Assembly (NCBI RefSeq): GCF_036417845.1
Contig: NC_089994.1
Span: forward strand, 10,186,001-10,250,000
Direction: 5' to 3'
Source: Apteryx mantelli
Lineage: Eukaryota > Chordata > Aves > Apterygiformes > Apterygidae
DNA: 64,000 nt
The position numbers and the translations under genes are program-made. Within the stretch, counting starts at the first letter, position 1. Each line of letters starts with the position of its first letter. The notes beneath the pieces were generated by a model. That model searched no databases. It was not told where the DNA came from and worked only from the letters and a program-made list of their open reading frames with translations. This document shows positions 14,501 through 28,300 of the stretch, one piece after another.

Positions 14501-15550
14501 TTTTCAGTGAAATAAGTAGTAAGCTGGAAATTTCCAGTTCAAACATCCTGTAAACTAGATATGTCTGATTAATCTTTGCTACCTTACATGCTTCTCCTTT
14601 ACTGAGAACAAACAAAATATAGCCAGTCGAAGAACATGTTTCCAAGCAGGAACAGTATCATTCCAACCCCCAGCTCCATTTTTATTATAAATAAAAAAAA
14701 TGAAGGTCTTCCATTAACTTCAGTGGTTGGGAGGGAGTGGGAAGAATGATGTGTTAAGCTGCAATGGAGGAAGTACATACGCCAACTGGAAAAACGGACT
14801 ATAAAAAACTTTTCTTACATAAACACAGGAGGAAGTAACCAACACCCTCAATTGTTGAAGTGAAAGGTGGGGGGCCTATACGCTTTACTAGAAAAAAAAA
14901 GTAAAAATGAAAAAATGTCCTGAACGTTTCACATGCTCCCAATTACTCTCAAATTTAAGAGTCTTGTTCAGTAAGGTCAAATTGTTACCAACAGTGAACC
15001 TGTCAGACCTCATGCACTGAGCATAAATGCTCTATAACAGTATCAGGCCAGAAACGTCACTGCAGCTACGACTGTATATCAATTACGCAGCACAGCACCA
15101 TGGGCTCTCTCCCTGTCTGTGACCTATTGCAGGTTGGGTGGAGAGCCCTCTGGCACATGGGATCCGAGTGCAGAAGAGAGGCCGCGGTGCTGTGCTGCAG
15201 CAGTGTGTGCACCACTGTGGCAGGCCACCGCTGCTCAAAGGGGCTCTAGTAAGCAGCAGTGTCCCCACCTGCACTCCAGGAATGCATCCCTCCTGTCACA
15301 CGGCAATACAGGTCCCCAGCCAGGAACCGACGTGGCATGTCTCACATGTCAGAGGCCAAAAGAATCAAAGGGTCTAAAGGTGTTATAACTCAAAAGTACA
15401 GCTTCACAATGTCAAATGGGTCCACCACAGAACAGAAAATTTATTAGAGCAAATGACTAAATACTAGCAGGCCAGAGATGCAAATTCAAGCAAGACAGAC
15501 CGAGGAAAAAGGAGGGAGACGGTGTGTGAAGCTGGCTGCCCAAATTATAC

Positions 15551-15584
15551 CTCCTCTGGAGAAGTCGCTACATGGACCTGTGCA
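15551..15584 (-). CDS. Candidate 34-nt exon, unknown gene
   Basis: The acceptor is CACTTGGGTCTTTCCCAG and the donor is GAG|GTATAA. The phase-compatible frame AQVHVATSPEE is open and ends in phase 0. Confidence 0.15.
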
Positions 15585-16489
15585 CTGGGAAAGACCCAAG
15601 TGGAACAAGACATTACTGATACAGGCTCACACACTTCCACGGCCCAAGTAACAGTCCCATACACCAAGTGTTCTGATATCTAGCAGACATAAATCCTCAA
15701 AGGGAGCTACATCCAAAAGAGAGTTCTCATGATGATCTACTGCCACTTCAGTATTCTCATATTTTCCCATTAAGGTTGTTTTCTTTATCCATGAAAATAT
15801 ATTGGCTTATGGCATTTAACAAAGTTGTAACCTTCCAGTTACAGAGCTTGAACTTGTCAACAATTATTTAGTGAGTGCAGGGGAGCCAGGTCAGCACATA
15901 GATGCATAGCACATAGATTCTACTAACCTTTAGAAAAACATTTCTTCCTCAGCTAAACACAGTATAAAAGAACACAAAACTGACCTCAAATTAAGCAGAA
16001 GTCTGGATTTCTAATGGACTTGTAGCTTCAAGGTCATTTCACTTAAAAAATTTCTTAGAAGGTTTTGAACATTTATCATTTATAAATCCCTACAAATTAA
16101 AAACAGAGAAGACGTCATAGAACATTCAAGCAAAAGCAGATAGCCCACATCCTCTCCAACCCCCAAAACGTGCTGAGTTGTTTTGGAATCTTTGAAAGCA
16201 ACAATTAGAAACACCATATTAAACGCATGGACAACACAGACCTAACAATCTGGGATAAAACTGCATTCTTCTTCCTCTGCTGCTTACTTAGGGAACACGT
16301 TAGCATTGCTTTGCCCAGGACAACAAAGATAACAAGCTCTGATGCAGCTTAGCACTTTAAATGCCAGGACAGCCAATGCGGCAGGAGCAGATCTGCTCTG
16401 TCACTGGTATTAATGGCCAACACAAAACAGGCATGGTTACTAGGTTCTCCAATATATTTATTTTTTAGAATGCACAAAAAGTTAGAAGC

Positions 16490-16945
16490 TTTGATAGGCC
16501 ATTCTGCCTCCTGATTCTGAATTCAGATTTCACAGCTTTACCTACAAAGCTCTGCACAGACACGGCTCATCAGATCAGCCTCACTCCTAGATGTCTCCTC
16601 TTCGCCCACATGTAGGCATGCTCACCTTATCAAGATTTCGCTTGTCTCCTTGGTTTCCTCTGCATTACATGTGTCCATGGGTCTTCTACAAATTTCCATT
16701 CTGCAACACTTACTGATCCTATACAGCACAGCTCACCCTGAAAACACTTAAATCCTTGATGCCTCATATCTTGTTTGCAGCTCTGCCTCCCCCACCTCCT
16801 TACACTAAATAGGACTTTTTCTCTCCAACAGTCTCCCCACTTTATCATGGCAAAATTGGTCCTGTAGACTGTCAACTTATTAGGAGATGCTCCTGTCTAT
16901 TTATTTGTATCTCTAGAGTGTAATGCAAATCTATAATGTGAAATA
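16490..16945 (+). repeat. L2-like LINE 3' remnant
   Basis: C/T-rich sequence with short blocks such as TTCACAGCTTTACCTACAAA and CTTTTTCTCTCCAACAGTCTC, followed by GTAGACTGTCAACTTATTAG, TATTTATTTGTATCTCTAGA and a final AAATAAAAT. The layout is that of L2 3' UTRs (TAGATTGTAAGCTCCTTGAG ... polyadenylation-like end). The 81-codon minus frame across it is not a gene. Confidence 0.4.
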
Positions 16946-19900
16946 AAATTAAAAAAAACACACCCTCAAACACTCTCAAATGCTATAATTCTAATGTCTC
17001 CAGTTTTCAAGCAGCTACTTTTTTGATATTCAAACTCAAATCCTGATGATAGAAACTTGCATTTTAAGGAGAGGCAAGTAGAAATTTCTTATCAGCTGAA
17101 CAAGTTGAGCTATGCTTCTGGGTATGTATTACAACCTCTTTTTTGCATCACACCTACTCTACTAAATATACAAAACACGGAGCAAGTGATAGTTTTGTCA
17201 GCCACCAGCTAATCAAATGAAAAATTATTAGGCTTAGAAAAATAATAAAAGTAGAAGCCAGCTGTGCATTTGTTGGATGAAAATCCCAGTGTCTCCCATG
17301 TTAGCTCATGTGCATTTCAATTTCTGGGAAGAAAATAATGGGAGTTTCTCCACCCTTTCTCATGTGAGCCATAAAACAGATTTATTACCTAGGATATATT
17401 CTGTGTTTTCTCCTGAGGAAAAAAGAAAGTGGTGGAACAAGTTCATTTTTTTCTCCTCTACAACTAGGATTTTCTTTATAATAAACACAGAGCTAAATTT
17501 TGGTATCATATAGCCCTTCTATTTAATGCTCTGGTCACACTTTTTACCTTCCTAAATCTTGAAGTGTAGCATTTTCATTTCAGTGGGGAATCTACAGCTG
17601 TTCCAGCTGTCTGAGTGCAAAAAGTCTGTCCTAAGATTCCTATCCGGTACGTTTTAGAGCAGAATCTTTCCCTCCCCTAAATCAAAGAAATATGGCTTCT
17701 ACTGAAAAGCTGTGGAGTAACTACAAAACTGTTAAATATTGGTCTATTTTTCTTTTCAAATAGTTCCAGCTCGGCTTTACCTCACACCCAACAGTCATCC
17801 AGCAGCTCTGGGAAACTCAGGCTGCAAACTTTAGGGCAGTGTTGAATCTCACCTGGGAAGGCTTTCCTGTACAAATTATTATTTTTTGATTGTCACAATC
17901 ACCTTCTGGCCTTTAAGAATAAATCATGAGAGAAACAATTTGCTGACTAAGAGATTTTTTGCTCCTAAGACTCTTAATTTGCTTATGGTGTGATGCTACA
18001 ACTCTAAGTTTATCTGAAGACCTACGCTGGCAAATCTGTTTATAGAAAAGGAGCTTTCCCCAATACCTTGCACTTCTGAGATGCAGAAGAGGCCGATTCA
18101 TATTTTAAATGCTTCTGAATCATGATACAGCCTGGATTCTGCAGTTCAATAGTCTGGAAACTTTCAAGACTAATATATACCTTTTAAAGCAATATCCAGT
18201 AATACTTTTTTTTTTCCTTTTAACTATTAATTGCGTAGTATTTGAAGCCTAACTGTGACCCATAATCAACTCTTAATAAGTAGCACATACTGTTTAATGA
18301 GTCACTTCTCTCAACAGGGCAACTCTGACATCTTTCAAAGTTCCAGTTCTTTCAAATAATCCCACTGCATATGAATGCTTAGACCAAGTCATGAATGACA
18401 CAAACAATTTTGAAATGATGAGTTATGCCATCATTAGTTGCATATAATTAAAATGCACCATAGGAAATGCATTCATTACAATTGTGAAAAAAAAAAACTT
18501 ATGAAAAGCTAAAAATTGACTTTTTATCACACAGCTGTGCCAACAGAGCTCAAAAACAAGCTGTTTTGCTTGGGCAAAAATTGTGCAGATTTTGTAGAGT
18601 TCTTTCTTTCTGATTGCTCTGTGATCACTTTTACTGCTCCACAAAGACCAGCAATTTTGAAAAAAAAAAAAACAAATTAGTAGTTAAAGTAGTTTTTAAT
18701 CTATTGCTAATTTGAAACCCTTAATTTGTATTACCAACTATATTCTAGTGGGTCAAACTGTATTTTTACAAAGAAAACATAAATCCATCCACACTAAATT
18801 TTTGGATCCAGCAATATTATTGCTACTGAACTTACCTTTTTTCTTTATAAAGACATACATACAAACACGTAAAATTGCTGAGATTTCAATTTTGTGCAAA
18901 AATACTCAGCACATTACAGTAATCAGCATTACAATTCATAAAAGGTGTCTGAACAGGAAAGTTCAACCTTTCCTTTTTTAATCATTACTAAATTTTTCTT
19001 CACAGCACCAGAAAACTGGCTTGCATATATCTATAACCCAATGCAGCTATGCAAAACAAGAAGAGTAAGCATAGTAGCTAGTTTCCCCATGAAGAAAATG
19101 CCTAATAGAATAACATTTTGGAAAGCAGAAATCTTCAGCATTAAATTCCCCATATAAGCCAATTAGCTACAACTGACCGGTTTACAGTTCTTACTGTTCA
19201 ATGAAATGGTATGTTGTTATGGCTGAGCTTGCAGAGAAATAACACTCAAAATAGAAGGTATGAAAACACAAGACATGATACAACCAGATGTACTGCATGA
19301 TACAGAGCCAAAATATTGTCTCCTTAGAATGTGAGAACATATACGGGTCAGTAGTTAAGGGTTTCATTGCAAAAAGGAATTCACAATATTCTAAAACGGT
19401 CAACACGGTCATTAAGGTGCAATGTAGTTAGCCAACATTTGCTCCCTAATGCATTAAGATTCTAATATTGTAATCCTAATGCTTAAAAATAAGTTTTTAC
19501 ACCAATTAACCAAAAATAGATTATATCTGTGAAATTAGAAGCTGGCTTCTACTCCAGTGCATGCATCAGTTAAATTTTTATACATGATAACGACACATTC
19601 AAGTGAGAACTAATCAAGTCAGATTTCCTGATCACAGGATATTTTTACAATAGCTAGAAAAACAACTTTACCTGTAAATCAATAAAAATGTGAATAGGGG
19701 TCATTAAAAGACAAGAAGTTATCACAGTAGTTTATTTACAATCTATCTATTTTGTTAAAAATAAATAAAATGTCCTCTACGTTCCATATAACTTATACAG
19801 AAAGGACAAATTATTAAATGAAATGCTTCCCAGTCACAGACCCCTCTTGAAACGCCTCACAGAAATACTACTAAAAATGAGGTTTGGTGGAGAGAGCTTT

Positions 19901-20754
19901 GTACAAATGATAGATAAATCACAAATAAACTGTACTAAAAAGCATGAAGAAGTGTTCTGCAAAACAACTCTCAGAGAGTAAAAGTTGCCTGCAGATTTCA
20001 ATCTCTCACGTCCTGTATTTTTTCCAAAGCACATACCATAACTGTTTTGTACTTTGTTCATTTCAGAATGAGGCTATTGAATCTGAACATTGTCCACTTT
20101 AAGCTCTGACATATAAAGGAGCTGTATAAGGCATTTTATTTATTTTAATCAAGTACTCCTACTGAGATGAAGAAATATATAAAAGAATCCAAATTTCAGG
20201 TATCAGTATGTAGGCGTCACCCAAACACTACAAGAATACATTCAGAATACCAGCTAGGTCCATAAAATGCTAGACAGCAAACAAAGCGCCCATGCTGAGA
20301 ATAACTGTAAAGTAGACTTATGTCTCACACACTTTATAAATAAATCTGTAATACTTTGCTGCAGAATCAGACTGCCAGTAGAGGGAGCAAAAGCAAGTAA
20401 ACCCTGCTAACAGGAATCTGAAAGTACCAGTGCTGCCCTTCGGTGAAAAGGGAGCAGCACGCCCAGGCCACTACTCTGTGAAGACAAACGAGCAGTGCTG
20501 ATCTTTCTCTTTCCCCGCTAACTGAAGCGGCCTGTGAAAAATCTAGCAAGGCAAGATTTCTTCAATTTCCTGAGAGTAATCAAAGGGAAATCTGATAGTA
20601 GAATCTGATAGTAGAATTTCTGATAGCAGTCAAAGTAAAAACCCAGGGACTCTAGTCAACCTGTTGCTAGAAGGTGAGTTTTGCAGATTTCAGTAGGCTA
20701 TACCTGAACAGAAATTTGCATTATTTGCATAAAATTACAGTGTATTAATTATAC

Positions 20755-20880
20755 AATCATAGAATAACTCAGGTTGGAAGGGACCTGAGGAGGTCTCTGT
20801 TTGACTTCCAGCTCAGAGTATATTCAGCTAGAAGATCAGATGAGGTTGATCAGAAGTTTATCCAGTTGGAGAAATACGCT
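20755..20880 (-). mobile_element. Short CR1 3'-tail fragment
   Basis: Read on the plus strand, AATCATAGAATAACTCAGG followed by TTGGAAGGGACCTGAGGAGG is the reverse complement of the CR1 3' UTR and its terminal ATTCTATG-type repeat. The homology continues, worn, through CAGCTAGAAGATCAGATGAG to TTTATCCAGTTGG. This is a heavily truncated, older copy. Confidence 0.85.
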
Positions 20881-20989
20881 ATTTTTTCATATTACTATAC
20901 TACATGTATTATTATATAACTACTATTTTTTACTTTTGCAAATGTTTTGAAGTGAAGGCTCTTAAAGCACTTTAAAAACTGGTTACTCT

Positions 20990-21135
20990 CAACAACTCTT
21001 CTTGAGGACTGTAGTTACAATTTTGCAGATGGGGAGGCACAAAGCAAGGAAAATCCCACCTAAAGTTGTGTTTTCAATTGAGAGCAGAATTGGGTACAGA
21101 ATTTGGGAGATTCAGTTCCCTGCCTCACCTTGATC
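20990..21135 (+). repeat. MIR/CORE-SINE-like fragment
   Basis: The order ACAATTTTGCAGATGGGGAG, GCACAAAGCAAGG, GAGAGCAGAATTGGGTACAG, CAGTTCCCTGCCTCACC follows the layout of MIR-type SINEs (TTTACAGATGAGGAAACTGAGGC ... GGGATTNGAACCCAGG). It is divergent. Confidence 0.4.
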
Positions 21136-21539
21136 TACTGCTCAAGGAGCAGCGTCCACACAAGGGCAGGAGAGACGAGCTTGCTCACTAGCACTTACTT
21201 TTAACTACCTTAAAAAAACTCATTACTGTTGGTCATAAAATAAAAGCACAGAGATTATTACGGAACAGTTGTAAAATTCAATACACCCAAACTGTAAGCT
21301 CCATTACAACTAGGTTTGGTATTTACGGCTCACTGATATTAAATATTTGATAGGGTATGTTCCGAACTCAAAGCACAAGGCTTTAGCGCTACAGCTGCTG
21401 GACGAGACGTTGCGCAGGGACCCTCCAGACAGGCCGTTTCAGAGCAGCAGCTTAACCGCAATTCAGCGGACGCAGATGGCCACCCGAACGGTTTTATCCA
21501 GCACAGCCCTGGCGCAGGAGACGTGCTGAATCTCCTCCA

Positions 21540-22340
21540 AGCGTCTGCCTAAAGCATCCCCCCCCCCCGGCAATTACTCCTTCGGCCGCGCCAGCTCTGC
21601 GCGCCCCCTCCGACGCCGCTAGCGAGGACGGTAACGGCTGCAACGGAAACGCACCGCCCCCCCCCGCGCGCCGCTCAGCGGTTGCCGTGACGACACCGCC
21701 GCACGCGCACTAACCCCCCCCCCCGACAGCGCCACGCGCCCCTCGAGGCGGCGCCGCGCCAGTGACGGCGGCACGCCCCGCCCCCGCCGCCGGTGACGTG
21801 CGTTCCTCGCGCCTCCCCGGCGGCAGCGCGGAGGCAGGGCCGCCCCCTCTCGCCCGCCCGCGGCCGCTCACCGGGCTCCCTCCGCGCGCCGGGGCGGCGC
21901 CGCTCCGCTCCGCTGCGGGCAGGCGGCTCCGCGGGGGTTTTGGGGGAGAGCGATCACTCGGCCTTCTTCTGCTGTTCCTAAGGCGGCCTCCGCGCCGCCA
22001 GGCCGATGCAGCGGAGCGCCGGGCAGCAGCGAGCACGTGATGCCCGCGCATGACGTAGCGGAGGGAGGGGGAGAGCAGCGAGGCGCGCATGCGCCCCGGC
22101 GGCCGTTGGTGCCGCTCGGCGCGGCCGCGCCGCCTGAGGGGGCCCCGGTGAGAGAGCTCCGGGCCGGGCTGCCGGAGAGACTGCCCCTCCGCGGTGGGGG
22201 CGCCGGGCCCCGAGAAGCCACCGTGGAAGGACCTGGGGCCCCCGGCGCTGGCGAGGAGCGCCTGGAGCGGCAGAAGAGGGCGGGGGTGGCGCGGGTCGCT
22301 GCAGCTCTGGTGCCCTGCGAAGTCTGGTCAGGGGGTGCAT
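21540..22340. promoter_or_regulatory. CpG island, probable bidirectional promoter
   Basis: About 800 bases are very GC-rich and dense in CpG, in an otherwise AT-rich window. Sites seen are a perfect NRF1 palindrome GCGCATGCGC (22085-22094), CRE-like TGACGTA (22051-22057) and TGACGT (21794-21799), and an E-box GCACGTGA (22034-22040). Outward-facing splice donors are CCCG|GTGAGA on the plus strand (exon end 22147) and CCCG|GTGAGC on the minus strand (exon end 21872). From the plus ATG at 22089 the frame encodes an Arg-rich 19-residue leader up to that donor. From the minus ATG at 22090 there is an open frame through the other donor. CpG depletion outside the island implies constitutive, unmethylated promoter use. 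Neither gene is identified. Long open frames inside the island come from its GC content. Confidence 0.8.
22085..22094. promoter_or_regulatory. NRF1 palindrome
   Basis: Exact GCGCATGCGC, the NRF1 consensus. It lies between the two outward-facing donors and overlaps both possible ATG codons. NRF1 sites are common at bidirectional housekeeping promoters. Confidence 0.6.
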
Positions 22341-25300
22341 GCCAGGCCATGCTCGTAGACCTGCTCCCTGCAGCCTTTCGTTTGCCAGGAATCTGTTTGC
22401 CGAGCGCTGGGTTATCGCGCTCCTGAATTCACTTTCGCCTGCTGGCTGCCACTGTGAATCCGTATTTGTTGTGGGACGGGCAGCCCCAAATCTTTCAGCC
22501 CGACAGAGCCACCGTTAGTTTTCCAGGTGCTGCCTTGCAGAAGAGACTCTTTAGAGGAAAAAGTTGATCCCTGAAACTGTTCCAAAGGAAAGTTAATGGT
22601 TAGGTATCACAGTTGGACTCAAGCAACAGTTAAATAACCAGCCTAATGTTTACTGTTGCTATCAGAACAAAAACACTGTATGTGGGGTTGGAACTGTACC
22701 CTGCTGACATACCCGTCCACCCTCCTTGGACAGGTGATGGTAGGCTCTCGTGACAGCACATGTACATGACAGCACTGCAGAAACACATAACTTCCCCCTT
22801 AAGAGTCCCCTGCTGCTCTCCAGCTACACCAAGACCTGCTCAAGGAAAACAAACCATAATTTGCTTGTATCACCTGTCTCAGAGGGAAAAGCTTCTTCAT
22901 TTTTTGTAGCTTCTCAGAAGGCTACACTGCTATAATTTCAGTTAGAGAGATTGGTACATCATAAAACTAATGCTTTTCATTTTTCTTATTTTTGGAGCCA
23001 AAGAGCTTTTCAAAGTTAAATTACACCTAGAGTACCACAGTGCTGTTTAATAAGTGTTATGCTGTTCCACTTCCACTGGTGCAAACAAAGGCATACAAAT
23101 TTTAAGTGAGTATGTGAAGGTAAATCTGGGCTTTGTTTTTCTACTCTAATTTAATTATTATCTCAAACCCATTACCCATAGGACAGCTAATTCCCGAGAG
23201 CGTGCTCTAAAGGGCTGTCAACTGGATTCAATGGTTATGAAAATGCAGTGCACTAAGGAAACTATGCCTCTCAATATGAAGAATGTCCTAAATACAGATA
23301 AATACCTTCAGTATTGTATAAAGCACAAATACAACCCTGTTTTCCTACATATTTTGCTGAAGTGATTTGAATTAGATTTAGAACAGCAGATCATGGCTAT
23401 AAAATTCCACACATAATGAAACCACATGTACAGGATACCTTCAGGTCTTTAATTTGTTAGGAACTAAATGTTTATTAGAATATGATGCAGTTAATATTCC
23501 CTGCAGTCTCCTTCAAAATGAAATACCCCTTTCACAACACAAAGATAATGAGTTATATGGCAAGATAAGGTGGTTACCAGAATTCAGGAATGACAGAATC
23601 CAATTAATTTAACATGAATTAATGCAAGATCAAATTTATTACAGTTAGATGCAATTTGTAATTGAAAGTTCCATTACAGTGCAGGTTTTTACATGTTATC
23701 TCTCATCAATAAGAGATCTCAGAAAAGACAGGTTCTCCATTTTGCACAGCAGCAATGTATCACCAGTAAGTCATTTCTTCCATATTTACTGTGAATAACT
23801 GCAGGGACCAAGACCTCGGTTGTGTATTGAAGGCTGTGCTCTTTCTCACAGAAGGAATAAGAAAGAGTGAAAGCCTTGACTGAGATTTAAGCAGAAACCT
23901 GGGCCTCATTGTCTTTGGCTGCTTTGCTGGGCTGCCCCTGCCTTGTTACTTATTCAGCCTTTTTTCCGATTTTTCACTCCTCTAGGAAATCACCCCTCTC
24001 TTTTTTGGGTGGGAGGGGCGGAATCAACTCTCTAGTCAAATAAACCTTTCAACCTCCTATCTTCAAAATAAACACTTTTATTGTGGACAGTCCAAGCTCC
24101 TTAGGTAAAGCTTTAGGTCTCAAATCCAAAAGACACACTGTGTCCTTTTAATAATTTCATAGTGGAAACCCTTTATTTGCCCATTCCTGTGGTGTTATGG
24201 AGGTTTTCAATGATTCTGGTTTAGGTTTCGGGATTAGGTGAAACCAGAGTGCCTTAAACCTCTTTAGAGGTTTGGGATTAGATCTGCATCAGGCCTAATA
24301 TAGCCTTTCTATGCAAGGCTAAATTAAATGGCAAGAATATTTGTTGTGCACTGATTCACAGGTGTTTGGCAAAATACCAGAAAACATAAAGGAACCACTG
24401 GAAGAATCATGAAGGCAAAGCCATCGAAACATGAGTATTAGCTAAGTACTGCAGTATCACTTGCAACTGTGGGGTCTTTCAGACTGTGCTTCTAAGTGAT
24501 TTTAAGCATGGATATCATTTTTATGTGTCTCTCACATGAATGTGAGTAAATTGAAGATCTATCGTGCAAATGGATCAAGGATTTTTATTTCAGTATCACA
24601 TTCTGGTAATTGCTGCCTGTTTTATAGCAAATGTATATTAAAGTTTGTCAAACAGCTGATATCACTGAAGCTCTATTGTTTTATTGTGCACATAAATTCT
24701 ACTCCTTCTCTGAGGTATGCAGTGCCCTGACAGCATATGCTAGGTCATGAGGAGAGAAGCACAATAGATTTATGCCTATTATTAAAACACCACCCTGTCT
24801 GGCTCAGGAGGCAGAGACATTTGCCTCATTGATGACCGTGGATTAATTAGAGGAGATAGTTTCGTTGTGTAGGCTTTGTCTGCTATGAGGCCTTTCAACA
24901 GCTTTTCACTTGCTTTGTCTCTGCTAGGGGTATTTCTCCTCCACCTGCTCAGCTCCAAAGTCTGTAGTGCAGGCAAGGCCTGACTAACTGGCCATACCTC
25001 TAGGTACTGGCTAAGATGAGCAGATATCATCAAGCTGAATGAAGAGCAGCTCCGTGCTATAGTGTCAGGATCTCTGCAAACCTCAGCAGCTGGTTTGGCT
25101 TCATTTGTAGCAAAAGGCGAGTTTCAGAAGCCTGGCTCTGTGATACCTGGCCCTGGTATCCAAAAGAGCTGGATATGTAGTTACCAGGTGGTGAACAGAC
25201 GCTGGTGGGTTATTCCTATGGGCTGTCCAAAATCAGTTATTACCTGGGCATAGCCATCTCCTCACACCAAAACGTTCCTTTCACTGATTATGAGCCTGTC

Positions 25301-28300
25301 AGCCCCCTCCAGAAAAGTGTGTTTTGAAAGCATTTCTCCCCCCAAAAAGACAGATTTCAGCTTCAGTTGTGGACTTGCCTGTCTTTAGAAAGTCAACCAC
25401 ATCTCAAAATTACAGGGTTTCCTGGTGATTTTTTTCCATGCCAACAATCAGTTCTCTTGCAGGCAGCGTTTTTGCATTCCTACGGCAAGTGTTTCAGTTA
25501 GCAATGCATACAGCCAGATTGTATCTTCTCAGGTTTGCTAGCAAAAGCAAAACAGAAATAGTTAAGACAAGTTTCAAGAAACTATGTCCCCTCTAATCAG
25601 ATGAGTTGTAAAAGAAAGAGGGAGGCTAAGTGGAAGGATTTAATAATCTTAGAATCTGTATAAAACATTATTTATGGCTTAAGAGCTACACAAGGCCTGA
25701 ACTTTAAATTTAAGTTCTTCCCCTCCTTAACAGTGCATGTAAGGAAGAAAAGAGAGAAATGTTACCAGTCAAGGACATAACCATAAAATAATGAGCAGCA
25801 GAAGAATGAAGTGAAAGTATTAGGGGCCAAGGGAGGCTGAGTGGGAGTTCATCTTCATACATGATTGACCTACACTTGGAACAAAAAAAAATGAAAAGAC
25901 ACCCACTTCATCCTTAAATGAGATGGTTATTTGAGCATAAATAACAGTCTCATGTCAAATACACTGCTATTTCCAATGGAGTCTTTATGCTACAGAATCA
26001 CCACATTCTCAGCTCTAATCTCCCCCCGATAAAAATACAGCCAGTTGCTGTGAATCAGCAACCTTTGAAAATGGCAACACGTTCAGGGCGAAGAGAAATG
26101 GAGGAGACAAAGAGCTGCTGTTTATCGAGCTCTGCAAGGCGAGGCCCCACCTTTCTTCCTTGGAAGCACGCCGTAACACCGAGAATTGTTTTTCTCCCTG
26201 GGTGGGAAGCCTAGCTCCATGCAGCTAACTCGAGGGACCGCGGCCCAGCACCCCAGGTGTATCAGCCCACGCCAGGCCTAGGTCTCTCTGAAATCAGGAG
26301 CAGTGAGACACCAAAGTCCTCCCGGATGCTTGAAGCTCTCATTATTTTACCTTTTGAAATAACAAAGTGCTCTGACCAGAAATCTAAAGGTTCTTGCATT
26401 TTTCAGAGCCCTTGGAAGGTGGTGGCTGCTCCCAAGCAGAAAGAGGGAGAAAAGGGGAATGACGACGTCAAACAGAGACTCGCTCAGCTCCAGCCCGAGG
26501 AGGAAGGGTGCGGTGAGAGCACGCAGCTGGGCCTATCCACGGGCTCTCCCTGCCAAAAAGTGGGCTCCTCCTTTCTCGGCCCATCCACAGCCCCATGGCC
26601 GTGCCCCCTCCCACGTGCTGACGCTGGCGCTTCTCTGAGGAGCACCAGGACTGATGCAAGGCTCCTGCCTTGCACGGGGCCGGTGAAGGAGAGGGCCTGC
26701 GAGGGGGAACGGTCGCTCTCCAGCAGAACTGCCCTGGGTGGCTGCACCCAAAGGAGCAGGCCAGCCGGGATGCAAATGTTTCCGGCCAGCAAATGACACC
26801 TCACCTTAAGCAGGAAGCTCATTTCCCTCCACAGCCAGTGAGGAAAAACAGGCTCTTAACTACGTGGGAATATCCCCTCCAGCTTTGTTTCTGCTTCCAC
26901 TGTTTCCTAGAGTAATGCACTTTAAAAACAAGCTTTGAAATCCAGAGGTGCCACTCCATGGGAAGCGGGGGACGCCTTTGGTCTTGGCATGGACTCCAGT
27001 ACTGCTGGGCTCTGACTGGGAAGACCCTGCACTGGTGGTGAGGGCATCCCACTGGGGTGTCCTATGGCAGTGGGGAACAGAGCAGGACCACATGGGGGAC
27101 ACTGTGGCATCCACGTTTTCATGTGTTTTCATTTCTAGGGACACCTCAGGAGAATTCCTGGTGATCTTCCCAAACCCTTCCCGAAAAACAGAAATGAACT
27201 GGCCCTCGTTCTCCTCAAAGGGGTCATTGGAAAATGGCCTGCGGGCATCTTCTGGAGCATCTCTTTCGTCCGAAAGAGAGATGCTGACAGCATGCAGAAT
27301 CCAAACCCTCTGGAACTAGGCAGGGAAGAGACCCGAGAGGCAAACATGTATCAGGGTCCAGCTGCAGAAGGCTGCATTTCTGTTAACGTCTGAACCAAAA
27401 CCTTTGATGCAAACGTCCCCGCTTTCTAGGCGTTCCAAACTGGGGTGAAAGCACAGCACTTCCACCCTAGCTGGAAACGCAGCCTTGCACCTTTGATTTC
27501 TGAGGACAGATTGTTTTTCTCGGGGTGGGGCGCGTGGAGAGCAAAGGATACTTTATGTCTGGTTCAGGCAGACCAACCAAAGGCTTAAGTGGACACACAC
27601 ACTACCAGCAGCATGTGATGGGATTTAGTGCAAGGAAATCAAACTCTCTGCCCCACCTCCTGAGCTTATCCTTTAAAGACCAGTCCTGTGCTCACAGCTG
27701 GAGTTTATGTGAGTCCTGCCTTATTAATTAAGTGTAGCCAGTGCCTTTTTTCCCCCTGAATTCCAACAGAAGCAATTAGAAAGCAGATACTTCACACATA
27801 ACAGCTGGATCATTTAACCCCCCCATGCTATTTGCTCCCCTCCCCCAGCCAACTCATGACCCCCTTTCCCATCCTTTCATCTAATTGAGAAAGGGGGTAA
27901 AATCAAGGTGGCTAAACCAGGGGCAACATATAACCATATTCTTATTAAAAATCATCTAGTGTAACACTGGAAGTGGAGGGGGGTTGTGGACAACATGCTT
28001 CTGACCAGGAAATCACAACGTTCACCTAACAGATGGGGAAAAGCGCCGTGGCTGACTACTCTGTCCTCCTTAAAAGGGGATCTGTATCAAAGTAGCAGCA
28101 TATTTTCTTCACTGCAGGCTGTTGATGTCATTAGAGCAAGGTCTCGTTTTTATTTAACGCCAGAGTTAAGAGTCACATAAAATTGGCACAGGTGAGGGCA
28201 CCAGGCCCATTAAGTTGTGCAACGTGACTCTCTGGGAATTTTTTGAATGTTCATGTACATCCAATTTATTTATGCTTGGGCAAGCCAGCCCCAGCGCCTC

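Larger units (their letters stand above)
10196..21539. other. AT-rich DNA downstream (minus sense) of the CpG island
   Basis: Possibly intronic to a minus-strand gene starting at the island. It contains an L2-like remnant (16490), a CR1 fragment (20755) and a MIR-like piece (20990). The raised-GC stretches near 11000-11270 and 12800-13100 carry only chance frames. A small repeat of ATCTGATAGTAGA lies near 20585. Confidence 0.5.

Noticed and set aside
21710..22426. Several 90-160-codon frames on both strands of the CpG island
   Set aside because: GC-rich DNA has few stop codons. The frames overlap each other on both strands, run through splice donors and show Ala/Arg/Pro-rich composition without domains.
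26257..26796. 179-codon plus-strand frame
   Set aside because: It lies in a GC-raised region with four other overlapping frames. There is no domain and no supported exon structure. It is kept only as part of the region note.
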